21,064 nt of DNA from Gemmatimonadales bacterium (GCA_013812695.1 JACCSZ010000437.1:1-21064); one strand, 5' to 3'. Positions 6,818-15,367 are shown, counted from the first letter of the stretch. Numbers and translations: made by a program. Notes: generated by a model from the sequence alone, not told the origin.

Positions 6818-7264
6818 TCAGCGTCCGCGTGGACGCCGGAAGACGGGCCGCAGTTCCCCACCCAGATCGTCCCCCAGATCGACTTTGGGAGTTTGTTTGG
6901 GCGTCGGCCGGCGGCTCGGGGCTGGCCGCGGCGTGCCCACCGGGGTGGCTCGCCTGGGCGCGGGATCGAGCACGGGCTTCGGGGGAGACTCCGCCCGTGG
7001 CCGCGTCTGGACGGGGGTCGTGCTGGTCAGGGTGCCGACGGCGGCCTGCGCCGCGACGCGAATGGTGTCGAGCGAGGTCAGCAGCGCTTCGCGGACGTGC
7101 GCCTCCATGCGCGGCGCCTCGGCGGCGAGCACGGCGCGAAGGATGTCGCGCGCGGTGTCGGGGCCGATCGGGAGGCCCAACTCACCCAGACGCTCGCAGA
7201 GCAGCTCGACGGTGTCGAGGTCGGGCTCGGGGGCGGCCAAGGCCGGCGGGGTGGGCTCAGCCAT
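6818..7264 (-). CDS. Hypothetical protein with helical N-half and Pro/Arg-rich C-tail
   Basis: A 148-residue protein whose ATG at 7264 overlaps the end of the upstream glycosylase gene by 8 nt, so the two are probably co-transcribed and coupled. Residues about 12-75 look like an alpha-helical bundle (LDTVELLCERLGELGLPIG, then DTARDILRAVLAAEAPRMEA). Residues about 85-148 are low-complexity, rich in Pro, Arg, Thr and Lys, and probably disordered. No catalytic motif, Cys pair or membrane segment is seen. I do not recognise a family. A longer form beginning 20 codons upstream is possible but would overlap the glycosylase further. The frame shows biased codon use like its neighbours. Confidence 0.6.
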   Translation of the reverse strand: MAEPTPPALAAPEPDLDTVELLCERLGELGLPIGPDTARDILRAVLAAEAPRMEAHVREALLTSLDTIRVAAQAAVGTLTSTTPVQTRPRAESPPKPVLDPAPRRATPVGTPRPAPSRRPTPKQTPKVDLGDDLGGELRPVFRRPRGR

Positions 7265-7901
7265 CGAGTGCGCGCCAGAGATACCAGCTCGCCACCGAGC
7301 GATACGGCCGCCAGCGCTCGGCACGGCGGCTGAGCACCAGCGGATCGATCAGCACGCGCCGGTTGAAGGCTAGCGCGAATCCTTTCCGGACGCCCAGGTC
7401 GCCCAGCGGCAGGACGTCGGGGCGGCCCAGCCGGAACATCAGCAGCATCTCCACCGTCCAGCGGCCGACGCCGCGCACCGTCGTGAGGCGCTCGATGATC
7501 TCATCGTCCGACATCCGGCGGACGCGGACCATCGGCGGTACCGTGCCGTCCAGCGTGCGCTCGGCGAGGTCGCGCATGGCCAGGGTCTTGGCCGCCGAAA
7601 GCCCCGCGGCGCGCAGCAGCTCCGGGGGCGTGTCGATCAGGTCCTGCGGCCGGGGAAACCGGCGCGGGCTATACAGCGCGAGGACGCGGCCGAGGATGGT
7701 TTCGGCGGCCTTTCCCGAGAGCTGCTGATACACGATCGATCGAACAAGCGCGGCGAACAGACTCTGGGTGGGCTCGGGTCGCATCGTGAACGGCCCGCAC
7801 CGCCCGATGAGCTCGCCCATCCGCGGGTCCGCCGCCGAGAGATACCGGCAGGCAAATTCGGGGTCGTACCTCAGGCCGGGTGCGGCGATCGCGATGCCCA
7901 T
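7257..7901 (-). CDS. AlkA-like DNA-3-methyladenine glycosylase (HhH-GPD)
   Basis: The 214-residue protein belongs to the helix-hairpin-helix GPD superfamily that removes alkylated bases in base excision repair. It has the AlkA-type SIVYQQLSGKAAETI segment (55-69) and LIDTPPELLRAAGLSAAKTL at 88-107. The hairpin LTTVRGVGRWTVEMLLM spans 139-155. The catalytic aspartate is D168 in LPLGDLGVRKG. The end, WRPYRSVASWYLWR, is typical of the family. There is no C-terminal Cys cluster, so it is not a MutY/Nth-type iron-sulphur enzyme. It lacks the N-terminal TBP-like domain of E. coli AlkA, matching shorter bacterial and yeast Mag1-like forms. The ATG at 7901 is chosen because family homology begins there and TATCTT lies 6 nt upstream; the frame is open much further back only because of high GC on the strand opposite the decarboxylase. 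Confidence 0.9.
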   Translation of the reverse strand: MGIAIAAPGLRYDPEFACRYLSAADPRMGELIGRCGPFTMRPEPTQSLFAALVRSIVYQQLSGKAAETILGRVLALYSPRRFPRPQDLIDTPPELLRAAGLSAAKTLAMRDLAERTLDGTVPPMVRVRRMSDDEIIERLTTVRGVGRWTVEMLLMFRLGRPDVLPLGDLGVRKGFALAFNRRVLIDPLVLSRRAERWRPYRSVASWYLWRALDG

Positions 7902-7907
7902 GCGTAC

Positions 7908-7913
7908 AAGATA
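7908..7913 (-). promoter_or_regulatory. Candidate -10 box for leaderless glycosylase transcript
   Basis: TATCTT on the minus strand is followed by GTACGC (6 nt) and then the ATG. No Shine-Dalgarno is present. Confidence 0.4.
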
Positions 7914-7971
7914 AGCGGCCCACCGGCGCCGTCGGGCGGCGCCTCGGGATGCCGCGCCCGTGAGGGCCGCC

Positions 7972-8000
7972 TTGACGGCGACTCGGGCCCGCGTTCGCTT
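7972..8000 (+). promoter_or_regulatory. Possible promoter for the decarboxylase gene
   Basis: TTGACG (7972-7977) is followed after 17 bp by TCGCTT (7995-8000), and the ATG lies 6 nt later. The -35 is good and the -10 poor (first and last T only). The geometry matches the leaderless arrangement at other starts here, but the -10 is too weak to be confident. Confidence 0.25.
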
Positions 8001-8006
8001 TGGCGG

Positions 8007-9440
8007 ATGGACCCCGAAGAATTCCGGCGCCATGCCCACGCGCTGGTCGACTGGATGGCCGACTACCAGCGCGACGTCGGCAGCCTCCCCATCACGCCCG
8101 CGGTGGCGCCCGGCGATGTCCGCCGTCAGGTCCCGCACGCGCCGCCCGACGACGGCGAGCCGTTCGAGACGCTGTTCGCCGACTTCCGCCGCGTCATTGT
8201 CCCGGGCATGACCCACTGGAACCACCCCGGGTGGTTCGCCTACTTCCCGGGCAACAACAGCCCGCCGTCGATCCTGGGCGAGATGCTCACCGCCGCCATC
8301 GGCGCCCAGTGCATGTCGTGGGCGACGTCCCCCGCCGCCACCGAGCTCGAGCAGGTGGTCATGGACTGGCTTCGCCAGATGATCGGCCTGCCCGCCGGAT
8401 ACGTCGGCGTCCTTCAGGACACCGCCTCGACCGCGACGCTCGTGGCGTTGCTCACCGCGCGCGAGCGGGCCACCGACGGTGTGGCCGGCGCGCGCGGGCT
8501 CGGCGCCGTGGCAACGCCACTGGCCGTGTACGCCTCGCGCGAGGCGCATTCGTCGATCGACAAGGCGGTGAAGCTCGCCGGCTACGGGCTCGACATGCTG
8601 CGCCACATCGAGGTCGACGAGCGCTACGCTCTGCGCCCGGAGGCGCTGGCGCGCGCGCTCGAGGCCGACCGCGCCGCGGGTGTCCGGCCGGCGTGCGTGG
8701 TGGCCTCGGTGGGTACCACCTCGTCGACGGCCATCGATCCGCTGCGGCCGATCGCGGAGCTGTGCCGGCGCTACGGCGCCTGGCTCCACGTCGACGCCGC
8801 GTACGCCGGGGCGGCGGCGATCGTCCCCGAGCTGCGGCCGCTGTTCGACGGGATGGAGGAAGCCGACAGCGTCGTCTTCAACCCGCACAAGTGGCTGCTG
8901 ACCAACTTCGACTGTACCGCGTACTTCGTCCGCGACCCGGCGGCGCTGCTCGGCACCTTCCAGGCGACGCCGGAGTACCTCCGCACCACGTACGACGCCG
9001 ACGTCGTCAATTTTCGCGATTGGGGCATTCAGCTCGGCCGCCGCTTCCGCGCGCTCAAGCTCTGGTTCGTGATCCGACACTACGGCGTCGAGGGGCTCCG
9101 CGCGGTGATTCGGCGGCACGTGGCCATGGCGCGCGAGTTCGCGAGCTGGGTCGAGGCCGATCCCGACTTCGAGCTGGCGGCGCCGGTGCCGTTCGGCCTG
9201 GTCTGCTTTCGCTGGAAACCCGTCGGACGCTCGGAAGCGGCGCTCGACGCGCTGAACGCGCGGCTGCTGGCGGCGATCAACGGTGGCCGGGAGCGGTTCC
9301 TGACGCACACGCGGCTGGGCGGGCGCTACGTGCTCCGGCTGGTGGTGGGGCAGCGCACGACCGAGCGCGAACACGTGGCGGCGGCGTGGGAGAGCGTGCG
9401 CGAGGGGGTGCGCGGGGTGGGGGAGGCGGTGTCATCCTGA
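8007..9440 (+). CDS. Aromatic-L-amino-acid-decarboxylase-like PLP enzyme (group II)
   Basis: The 477-residue protein aligns by eye along its whole length with animal and plant aromatic amino acid decarboxylases. It has FRRHAHALVDWMADY (6-20), PGMTHWNHPGWFAYFPGNNS (66-85) and SWATSPAATELEQVVMDWL (104-122). The PLP-stacking histidine is H181 in REAHSSIDKAV and the PLP-pyridine aspartate is D263 in HVDAAYAG. The Schiff-base lysine is K295 in NPHKWLLTNFDC. The loop tyrosine needed for decarboxylation in the human enzyme (Y332) corresponds to Y324 in PEYLRT, which favours a true decarboxylase over an aldehyde synthase. Gly precedes RRFRALKLWFV. The substrate (Trp, Tyr, Phe, DOPA or other) cannot be told. 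It is divergent from the glycosylase, with 105 nt between starts. The stop codon lies inside an inverted repeat. Confidence 0.9.
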   Translation: MDPEEFRRHAHALVDWMADYQRDVGSLPITPAVAPGDVRRQVPHAPPDDGEPFETLFADFRRVIVPGMTHWNHPGWFAYFPGNNSPPSILGEMLTAAIGAQCMSWATSPAATELEQVVMDWLRQMIGLPAGYVGVLQDTASTATLVALLTARERATDGVAGARGLGAVATPLAVYASREAHSSIDKAVKLAGYGLDMLRHIEVDERYALRPEALARALEADRAAGVRPACVVASVGTTSSTAIDPLRPIAELCRRYGAWLHVDAAYAGAAAIVPELRPLFDGMEEADSVVFNPHKWLLTNFDCTAYFVRDPAALLGTFQATPEYLRTTYDADVVNFRDWGIQLGRRFRALKLWFVIRHYGVEGLRAVIRRHVAMAREFASWVEADPDFELAAPVPFGLVCFRWKPVGRSEAALDALNARLLAAINGGRERFLTHTRLGGRYVLRLVVGQRTTEREHVAAAWESVREGVRGVGEAVSS

Positions 9441-9496
9441 GCGGAGCGAAGGAGCCATGCCTCAGATCGTGGCTCCTTCGCTCCGCGCAGGATGAC
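9431..9496. repeat. 27-bp inverted repeat between convergent genes, probable bidirectional terminator
   Basis: The left arm 9431-9457 (begins GTCATCCTGAGCGGAGCGAA, ends GGAGCCA) pairs with the right arm 9470-9496 with one mismatch and a 12-nt loop. It lies between the convergent decarboxylase and uvrA genes; the decarboxylase TGA (9438-9440) is within the left arm. A hairpin this long should stop or stabilise transcripts from both sides, although no T-tract follows. Related single arms occur at 17564-17590 and 20841-20867, so this is a dispersed repeat. Confidence 0.85.
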
Positions 9497-9532
9497 GGGT
9501 GCGCCCGGTAAGGACCACCCGCCCACCCCCAC

Positions 9533-12352
9533 TCACCCCGCGAGCGCCTCCACCTCGGCCGGTTGCTCGAGCAGCGGCCGCAGGTAGCGACCGGTGTGCG
9601 ACCCGTGCACGGCCGCGATCTGCTCGGGCGTTCCCTGCGCCACGACCTGACCGCCGGCGTCGCCCGCCTCGGGACCGAGGTCCACAATCCAGTCGGCGCG
9701 CTTGACGACGTCCATGTGATGCTCGATGACCACGACCGTGTGCCCCGCATCGACCAGGCGGTCGAGCACCTGGATGAGCACGCGGACGTCGTCCAGGTGC
9801 AGACCGGTGGTGGGCTCGTCCAGGATATAGAGCTTCCGCCCGTCGCGCTTGCCGGCCTGGGCCAGCTCGCGCGCGATCTTGAGCCGTTGAGCTTCGCCGC
9901 CGGACAGCGTCGTGGCAGGCTGGCCCAGGCGCAGGTAGCCGAGCCCGACCTGCTGGAGCTGCCAGAGGGCGGCGCCGAGCCGGGGCTGGTGCCGGAACCG
10001 GGCGATCGCCTCGTCGACGGTCCACTGCAGGACATCGTGGATCGAGCGGCCCTGGATGCGCACCTCGAGCACCTCGCGCCGGTACCGCGTGCCCGCGCAC
10101 ACCTCGCAGGGAACGAACACGTCGGCGAGGAACACCATCTCGACCTGGACGTGGCCCGCGCCGTCGCAGGCGTCGCAGCGGCCGCCAGGCAGGTTGAACG
10201 AGAACGTCGCGGCCGAGTACTTCCGGTCCCGCGCCATCGGCTGGGCCGCGAACAGTTCGCGAATCTCGTCGAACGCCCGGATGTAGGTGATCGGGTTCGA
10301 GCGGGGTGAGCGCCCGATCGGCGACTGGTCCACCAGCAGCACCCCGGACAGCAGCTCCCATCCCGTGAGCGACGCCACCTCGCCCACCGGCTCGCCGAGA
10401 TGGCTCTTGGCCGAGTGCTCGCCGTGGATGCGGGCCTCGAGGTGCCGGTAGACGACGTCGTAGAGCAGCGAGCTCTTCCCCGAGCCGCTCACGCCGGTGA
10501 TGGCCGTGAGAGTCCCGAGTGGGATGTCGGCGTCGACGCCCCGCAGGTTGTGGAGCGTGGCTCCGCGCACGCGGAGCCAACGCGGCCCGAGCGGCCGGCG
10601 TGCGCTCGGCACGGCGATCCGCTTCTCCCCGGTCAGGTACTGGCCCGTGAGCGAGCTGGTGGCGGTCTCGACCGGGCCGGCGTGGACCACGCGGCCGCCG
10701 CGATCGCCGGACCCGGGCCCGAGCTCGAGCATGTAGTCGGCCTGGCGGATGGCGGCGAGGTCGTGCTCTACCACGACGACGGTGTTGCCCGCGTCGCGCA
10801 GGCGATGGAGCAGGGCGAGCAGGCGGTCGGTGTCGCGCGGGTGCAGGCCCACCGACGGCTCGTCCAGCACGTAGAGCGTGTCCACCAGCCGCGAGCCGAG
10901 CGCGTTGGCGAGCGAGATCCGCTGCGCCTCTCCCCCCGAGAGCGTGCGGGTCTGCCGGTCCAGGCTCAGGTAGCCCAGGCCGACGTCGCTCAGGAAGCGA
11001 AGCCGGGCGTCGAGCTGGTCCACGATGAGCGCGGCGATCTCGCGCTCGAACGGGCTCAGCGCCAGGCCGTCGACCCATGCCTGGATGCCGTCGATGGACC
11101 GCGCCGCCACGTCGGCGATCGTGTGGCTGCCGATCCGCACGGCGAGCGCGTCGGCGTTGAGCCGGCTGCCGCCGCAGGCCTCGCAGGTCTGGGCGAGCTG
11201 ATACTGCCGGAGGAACACCCGGATGTACTGCTTGTAGCGCTTCTCCTCGAGGTCCTTGAGGAACGGAAAGATGCCGACGTAGCGGCCCTTCCGGCCGTGG
11301 AGCAGCTCGCGGCGGTGGGCGGCCTTGAGCTTCCGCCACGGCTGGTCGTCGCCGGCGCCGAGACTCCGGGCGTGGGCGAGGAGGAGCTTCCGGCGCGATT
11401 CATATCTTGGCTTGGTCCACGGGTCGATCGCGCCGTCGCCCAGGCTCCGCGTCGGGTCGGGGACGATCAGCGACTCGGCGTACTCGAGGACCGCCCCGAA
11501 GCCGTTGCACTGGCTGCAGGCGCCGCGCGGATTGTTGAACGAGAACAGGGCGGGAGTGACGGCCGCGGCCGGTGTATCGCACGCGCTGCACGCGGGAAAG
11601 CGGGTGAATCGGAGGCGGTCGCGGCCGGTCGGAAGCGGCGGATGCAGCACTACCGCGACGCCTTCGCCTTCCTGAAACGCCGTGGCGACCGATTCCGCCA
11701 ACCGGCCGGCAACGCCGCGCTCGGCCACCAGCCGGTCCACGATGACCAGCAGCTCGCCGGTCCGGGTCAGGTCGAGGCCGGATGGAAGGTCATCGAGATG
11801 GTGCGGCGTCGCATCCGCGAGCACCCGGACGAAGCCCAGGGCGCGGAGGTTCTCGACCACGGCGTCGTGGGTGAGGCGGGCCACCGGCGGCAGCGGAAAG
11901 GCGACCTGGATCCGGGCACCGGGCACGGCGGCGAGGACGTCGTCGGCGGCGCTGCCGGGCGTGTCCCGCCGGACCGGGGCGCCACAGCGCCGGCAATAAC
12001 ACCGCCCGGCGCGAGCCCAGAGCAGTCGCAGGTAGTCGTACACTTCGGTGGCCGTCCCGACGGTGGATCGGCTGCTCACCACCGGATTCCGCTGCTCGAT
12101 CGCCACCGACGGAGCAATTCCCTCCAGGTGATCGACCAGCGGCTTGGGCATGCGCTCCAGAAACTGTTTCGCGTACGTCGAGAGCGACTCGATGTAGCGC
12201 CGCTGGCCCTCGGCGTAGAGCGTATCGAAGGCCAGCGTGCTCTTGCCGGAACCGGACGGACCGGTGATGACGGTGAGCGCCCGGTGCGGAATCTCGACGG
12301 TGATTCCCTGCAGGTTGTTCTGACGGGCGTTGACGATGCGGATGACGGACAT
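9533..12352 (-). CDS. uvrA: Excinuclease ABC subunit A (nucleotide excision repair)
   Basis: The 939-residue protein has the full UvrA architecture: damage sensor of UvrABC, dimeric ABC ATPase, cytoplasmic. Walker A motifs are GPSGSGKST (31-39) and GVSGSGKSS (about 620-628). The UvrB-binding region lies near 120-245. The first zinc finger is Cys-x2-Cys-x20-Cys-x2-Cys at about 253-283, containing FSFNNPRGAC. LSGGEAQRISLA falls near 470-480 and LSGGEAQRLKIA near 815. The DNA-contacting second zinc finger is CDAC...CEVC at about 725-751. Length and the presence of the UvrB-binding region point to canonical UvrA rather than the short UvrA2 class. The ATG at 12352 starts MSVIRIVNARQNNLQGI, the usual N-terminus. 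A TATTTT box lies 6 nt upstream and no Shine-Dalgarno is present. The open frame continues upstream to 16348 only as antisense of other genes. uvrB and uvrC are not in the window. Confidence 0.97.
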   Translation of the reverse strand: MSVIRIVNARQNNLQGITVEIPHRALTVITGPSGSGKSTLAFDTLYAEGQRRYIESLSTYAKQFLERMPKPLVDHLEGIAPSVAIEQRNPVVSSRSTVGTATEVYDYLRLLWARAGRCYCRRCGAPVRRDTPGSAADDVLAAVPGARIQVAFPLPPVARLTHDAVVENLRALGFVRVLADATPHHLDDLPSGLDLTRTGELLVIVDRLVAERGVAGRLAESVATAFQEGEGVAVVLHPPLPTGRDRLRFTRFPACSACDTPAAAVTPALFSFNNPRGACSQCNGFGAVLEYAESLIVPDPTRSLGDGAIDPWTKPRYESRRKLLLAHARSLGAGDDQPWRKLKAAHRRELLHGRKGRYVGIFPFLKDLEEKRYKQYIRVFLRQYQLAQTCEACGGSRLNADALAVRIGSHTIADVAARSIDGIQAWVDGLALSPFEREIAALIVDQLDARLRFLSDVGLGYLSLDRQTRTLSGGEAQRISLANALGSRLVDTLYVLDEPSVGLHPRDTDRLLALLHRLRDAGNTVVVVEHDLAAIRQADYMLELGPGSGDRGGRVVHAGPVETATSSLTGQYLTGEKRIAVPSARRPLGPRWLRVRGATLHNLRGVDADIPLGTLTAITGVSGSGKSSLLYDVVYRHLEARIHGEHSAKSHLGEPVGEVASLTGWELLSGVLLVDQSPIGRSPRSNPITYIRAFDEIRELFAAQPMARDRKYSAATFSFNLPGGRCDACDGAGHVQVEMVFLADVFVPCEVCAGTRYRREVLEVRIQGRSIHDVLQWTVDEAIARFRHQPRLGAALWQLQQVGLGYLRLGQPATTLSGGEAQRLKIARELAQAGKRDGRKLYILDEPTTGLHLDDVRVLIQVLDRLVDAGHTVVVIEHHMDVVKRADWIVDLGPEAGDAGGQVVAQGTPEQIAAVHGSHTGRYLRPLLEQPAEVEALAG

Positions 12353-12358
12353 TCGGGG

Positions 12359-12364
12359 AAAATA
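12359..12364 (-). promoter_or_regulatory. Candidate -10 box for leaderless uvrA transcript
   Basis: TATTTT on the minus strand, then CCCCGA (6 nt), then the ATG at 12352. No ribosome binding site is visible. The -35 position carries TCCGTC, part of the adjacent repeat, which is not a good match. Confidence 0.4.
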
Positions 12365-12381
12365 GCCGGTTGGGGAGGACT

Positions 12382-12434
12382 GACGGAGCGACGGAGGGAC
12401 CTTTCCCCTTCCGTCTTTCCGTCTTTCCGTCTTA
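12382..12434. repeat. CCGTCTTT tandem repeat with hairpin potential
   Basis: Three 8-nt units CCGTCTTT, CCGTCTTT, CCGTCTTA run from 12411 to 12434. Upstream, GACGGAGCGACGGA (12382-12395) is complementary to TCCGTCTTTCCGTC (12410-12423) at 12 of 14 positions, giving a 14-nt loop. It occupies the short gap between divergent uvrA and the flippase-like gene. Copy number may vary between strains by slippage. Confidence 0.6.
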
Positions 12435-12454
12435 CCCCTTAGCTTTCCCGCCTC

Positions 12455-13531
12455 ATGTCCCGGCTCCTCACGCCCAAGTTCCTTCTCCGCGGGTTCGAAG
12501 TCTCGGTCCTGGCTTCGCTCGTGGGGTTCGGGATCACGTTGCTCTATGGCAACGATTTCCAGGCGTTTCTCGCCGGGATCGGCCGCATTCGCTGGCCCTG
12601 GCTCCTGGTGGGCGTCGGGCTCGCATCGATGGACTGGATCGGCGGGGGACTGCGGAACTGGGTGGTGGCGCGACACGTGTATCCGAACCCGCCGCTCAAG
12701 GGGATGATCCTGGCGGGCGGGATGGGGGCGTGGGCCGGGTACATCACGCCGGTCAATTCTGGCGCCGGGCCGATGACGATGTACACCATGCGACGGTACG
12801 GCCTCCCGCTGCCGGTGGCGGTGACGTCGACGTTCATGAGCTTCGTCTCGACGATCCTGTTCTTCGCGATCGCCGGGCCGCTGGCGCTGCTGTTCGGGGC
12901 CGGCAAATCCCTCGGCCAGCGCGGCAACGTGCTGGGCCTGTCGCTGTACGATCTGTTCCAGGGCAGCCTCACCATCATCGCCGGCATCGGCGTGCTGATG
13001 GGCGTCGTCCTGTTCTTTCCGCGGCTGGTGCGAGACCTGATCCACCAGCTCGCCGAGTGGGTGGGCCGGCGCAGCCGGCGGGTCGCGGACCGCCTCGAGC
13101 GACTCCGCCAGGGCATCGACGACGCGCACGCGAGCGTGATCGCCTTCAACAGTCCGCGCGGCTGGCTCGCGCTGTTCTGGGCCACGATCCTGTCCGCGCC
13201 GTCGCACGCCAACAAGCTCCTCGCCGGCTACGTCGCCCTCCGGGCGCTCGGCCTGCACGCCAACTTCGTCGACATCCTGCTGATCCAGACGCTGGTGATG
13301 TTCCTGCTCTACTTCGCGCCCACGCCGGGCGCGTCGGGGATCGGGGAGGTGCTCTCGGCGGCGGTGATGAGCTCGTACGTCCCCCGCGAGCTCACGCCGA
13401 TCTACATCCTCGTCTGGCGGCTGATCCTCACCTACTTCACGCTGGCCTTCGGCTTCTTCGTGTTCTCCGGGTGGGTGCGGCGCGGACTCAAGGGGGTGGA
13501 TCAGGGCGTACTGGCGGAGCCCGCCGGTTAG
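12455..13531 (+). CDS. Lipid flippase-like integral membrane protein (UPF0104 / LPG-synthase TM domain)
   Basis: The 358-residue protein has about eight hydrophobic segments. It carries the two loop motifs of the flippase-like family (UPF0104, the membrane half of lysylphosphatidylglycerol synthases such as MprF): YITPVNSGAGPMTMY at 96-110 and FAPTPGASGIGE at 287-298. It has no C-terminal aminoacyl-transfer domain, so it is not a full MprF. Members of this family are linked to flipping lipids or lipid-linked sugars, though most are uncharacterised. The ATG at 12455 has no Shine-Dalgarno; TAGCTT lies 9 nt upstream. The stop is 3 nt before the GTG of an ABC exporter, so the two are almost certainly translated from one mRNA and may act on related lipid substrates. 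Confidence 0.87.
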   Translation: MSRLLTPKFLLRGFEVSVLASLVGFGITLLYGNDFQAFLAGIGRIRWPWLLVGVGLASMDWIGGGLRNWVVARHVYPNPPLKGMILAGGMGAWAGYITPVNSGAGPMTMYTMRRYGLPLPVAVTSTFMSFVSTILFFAIAGPLALLFGAGKSLGQRGNVLGLSLYDLFQGSLTIIAGIGVLMGVVLFFPRLVRDLIHQLAEWVGRRSRRVADRLERLRQGIDDAHASVIAFNSPRGWLALFWATILSAPSHANKLLAGYVALRALGLHANFVDILLIQTLVMFLLYFAPTPGASGIGEVLSAAVMSSYVPRELTPIYILVWRLILTYFTLAFGFFVFSGWVRRGLKGVDQGVLAEPAG

Positions 13532-13534
13532 CCC

Positions 13535-15328
13535 GTGAGCCAGACCTCCGACGATCCGGACGCGGGCGGCCGCGGCTACGACCGGGCGCTGCTCCGCCGG
13601 CTGCTCGCCTACCTCGGGCCCTACCGCTGGCTGACCATGGGCGCGATCGTGCTGCTGATGAGCCAATCCGCCCTCGCGCTGGTCGGGCCGCGGCTCACGC
13701 AACACGCGCTCGACGTGGCCGTCCCCAAGGACGACGTCGGCCTGCTGGGGCTGCTGGCGGCGCTCTTTCTGGCGACACTGCTCCTCGACTTCGCCGTGGA
13801 ATACGGTGGGTCCCTCCTGACGGCGTTCATCGGCCAGCGGGTGATGTACGACCTCCGGATGCAGATCTTCGGGCACCTGCAGAAGCTCAGTATCAGCTAC
13901 TTCGACCGGCATCCGGTGGGCCGCCTGATGACGCGGGTGACCTCCGACGTCGAGACCCTGAACGAGCTGTTCTCCTCGGGCGTCGTCACCATCTTCGGCG
14001 ACGCGTTCACGCTCGTGGCGATCATGGGGATGATGCTGCTGATCGACTGGCGGCTGGCGCTGGTCACCTTCGCCGTGATCCCGCTCGTATGGCTGACCGC
14101 GCGGGTCTTCCGCCGCCGGGTGCGCGAGGCCTTCAGCGACATCCGGGTGCGGCTCGCCCGGCTCAACGCGTTCCTGCAGGAGCGGCTGACCGGGATGCGG
14201 ATCGTGCAGCTCTTCGGCCGGGAGGACGAGGCGGCGCGCCGGTTCGCGGCGCTCAACCGCGAGCACCTCGAGGCCCATCTGCGGTCGATCACGGTCTACG
14301 CGGTGTTCTTCCCGGTGATCGAGGTGCTCACCGCGGTCGCGATGGCGCTGCTGCTCTGGTACGGCGGCCTCCGGGTGCTCGACGACACGCTGACGGTGGG
14401 CGTGCTGGCGGCGTTCATCCAGTACACCCGGCGCTTCTTCCAGCCGTTGCAGGACCTGTCGGAGAAGTTCAACCTCCTGCAGAGCGCCATGGCCTCGTCC
14501 GAGCGGGTGTTCGCGCTGCTCGACGAGCCGGTGACGGTGCGCGAGCCGGCGCGGCCGCTCGCGCTGCCGCGTCCCGTGCGCGGGGCCGTGCGCTTCGAGC
14601 ACGTCTGGTTCCGCTACAGCCCCGACGGGCCCTGGGTGCTCCGGGACGTGTCGTTCAGCGCATCGCCCGGGCAGACGATCGCGCTCGTGGGGCACACGGG
14701 AGCCGGGAAGACGACAATCGTCACCTTGCTGCTCCGGTTCTACGATCCCGAGCGCGGGCGGATCACGGTCGACGGCGTGGACATCCGCGAGCTCTCGACC
14801 GCGGATCTGCGCTCGATCATCGGGTTCGTGCAGCAGGATCTCTTTCTCTTTACCGGCGACATCCAGCACAATCTGACGCTCGACGCGCCCATCACGCCGG
14901 AGGCCGCGCGGCTGGCGGCCCGGCGGGTGGGCGCCGACCGGTTCATCGAGCGGCTGCCGTCGGGCTATCACCACGAGCTCGGCGAGCGTGGGCGGAGCCT
15001 GAGCGTCGGCGAGCGCCAGCTCCTGAGCTTCGCGCGCGCGCTGGCGCTCGACCCGCGGATCCTCGTACTGGACGAAGCCACCAGCTCCGTGGACGCGGAA
15101 GCGGAGGCGCAGATCCAGCGCGCCATCGGGGAGCTGATGGCGGGGCGGACGAGCCTCGTGGTCGCCCACCGGTTGAGCACCATCCTCCACGCCGACGAGA
15201 TCCTGGTGCTTCACCACGGCGAGATCCGGGAGCGCGGCAGCCACCGCGAGCTCCTCGCCCAGCGCGGCCTCTACGACCGGCTGTATCAGCTCCAGCTCCG
15301 CGGGCAGGAGGAGCGCAAGATTGCCTAA
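13535..15328 (+). CDS. ABC exporter half-transporter (membrane plus ATPase domain)
   Basis: The 597-residue protein has the type IV exporter layout: six transmembrane helices in about 30-310, then a nucleotide-binding domain. Motifs are Walker A GHTGAGKTT (386-394), Q-loop Q434 in FVQQD, signature LSVGE (489-493), Walker B ILVLDE with catalytic E514, and switch histidine H545 in VAHRLSTI. The signature is LSVGE rather than LSGGQ, a change seen in some MsbA/YheI-like multidrug and lipid exporters. It should work as a homodimer unless a partner lies elsewhere; no second half is adjacent. The start is GTG, coupled to the flippase-like gene by a 3-nt gap. The substrate is unknown; the neighbour suggests a lipid, but a drug efflux role cannot be excluded. 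Confidence 0.94.
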   Translation: MSQTSDDPDAGGRGYDRALLRRLLAYLGPYRWLTMGAIVLLMSQSALALVGPRLTQHALDVAVPKDDVGLLGLLAALFLATLLLDFAVEYGGSLLTAFIGQRVMYDLRMQIFGHLQKLSISYFDRHPVGRLMTRVTSDVETLNELFSSGVVTIFGDAFTLVAIMGMMLLIDWRLALVTFAVIPLVWLTARVFRRRVREAFSDIRVRLARLNAFLQERLTGMRIVQLFGREDEAARRFAALNREHLEAHLRSITVYAVFFPVIEVLTAVAMALLLWYGGLRVLDDTLTVGVLAAFIQYTRRFFQPLQDLSEKFNLLQSAMASSERVFALLDEPVTVREPARPLALPRPVRGAVRFEHVWFRYSPDGPWVLRDVSFSASPGQTIALVGHTGAGKTTIVTLLLRFYDPERGRITVDGVDIRELSTADLRSIIGFVQQDLFLFTGDIQHNLTLDAPITPEAARLAARRVGADRFIERLPSGYHHELGERGRSLSVGERQLLSFARALALDPRILVLDEATSSVDAEAEAQIQRAIGELMAGRTSLVVAHRLSTILHADEILVLHHGEIRERGSHRELLAQRGLYDRLYQLQLRGQEERKIA

Positions 15329-15367
15329 CCCGCGCTCGCTTGCCCTGTTACGAGTCGGGGGATACGT

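Noticed and set aside
7902..9374. Minus-strand extension upstream of the AlkA-like gene
   Set aside because: It lies opposite the decarboxylase, whose coding is unambiguous, and glycosylase homology begins only at 7901.
10400..12442. 680-codon plus-strand frame opposite uvrA
   Set aside because: Antisense shadow of a clear uvrA gene; no recognisable domain, composition typical of reverse frames in GC-rich DNA.
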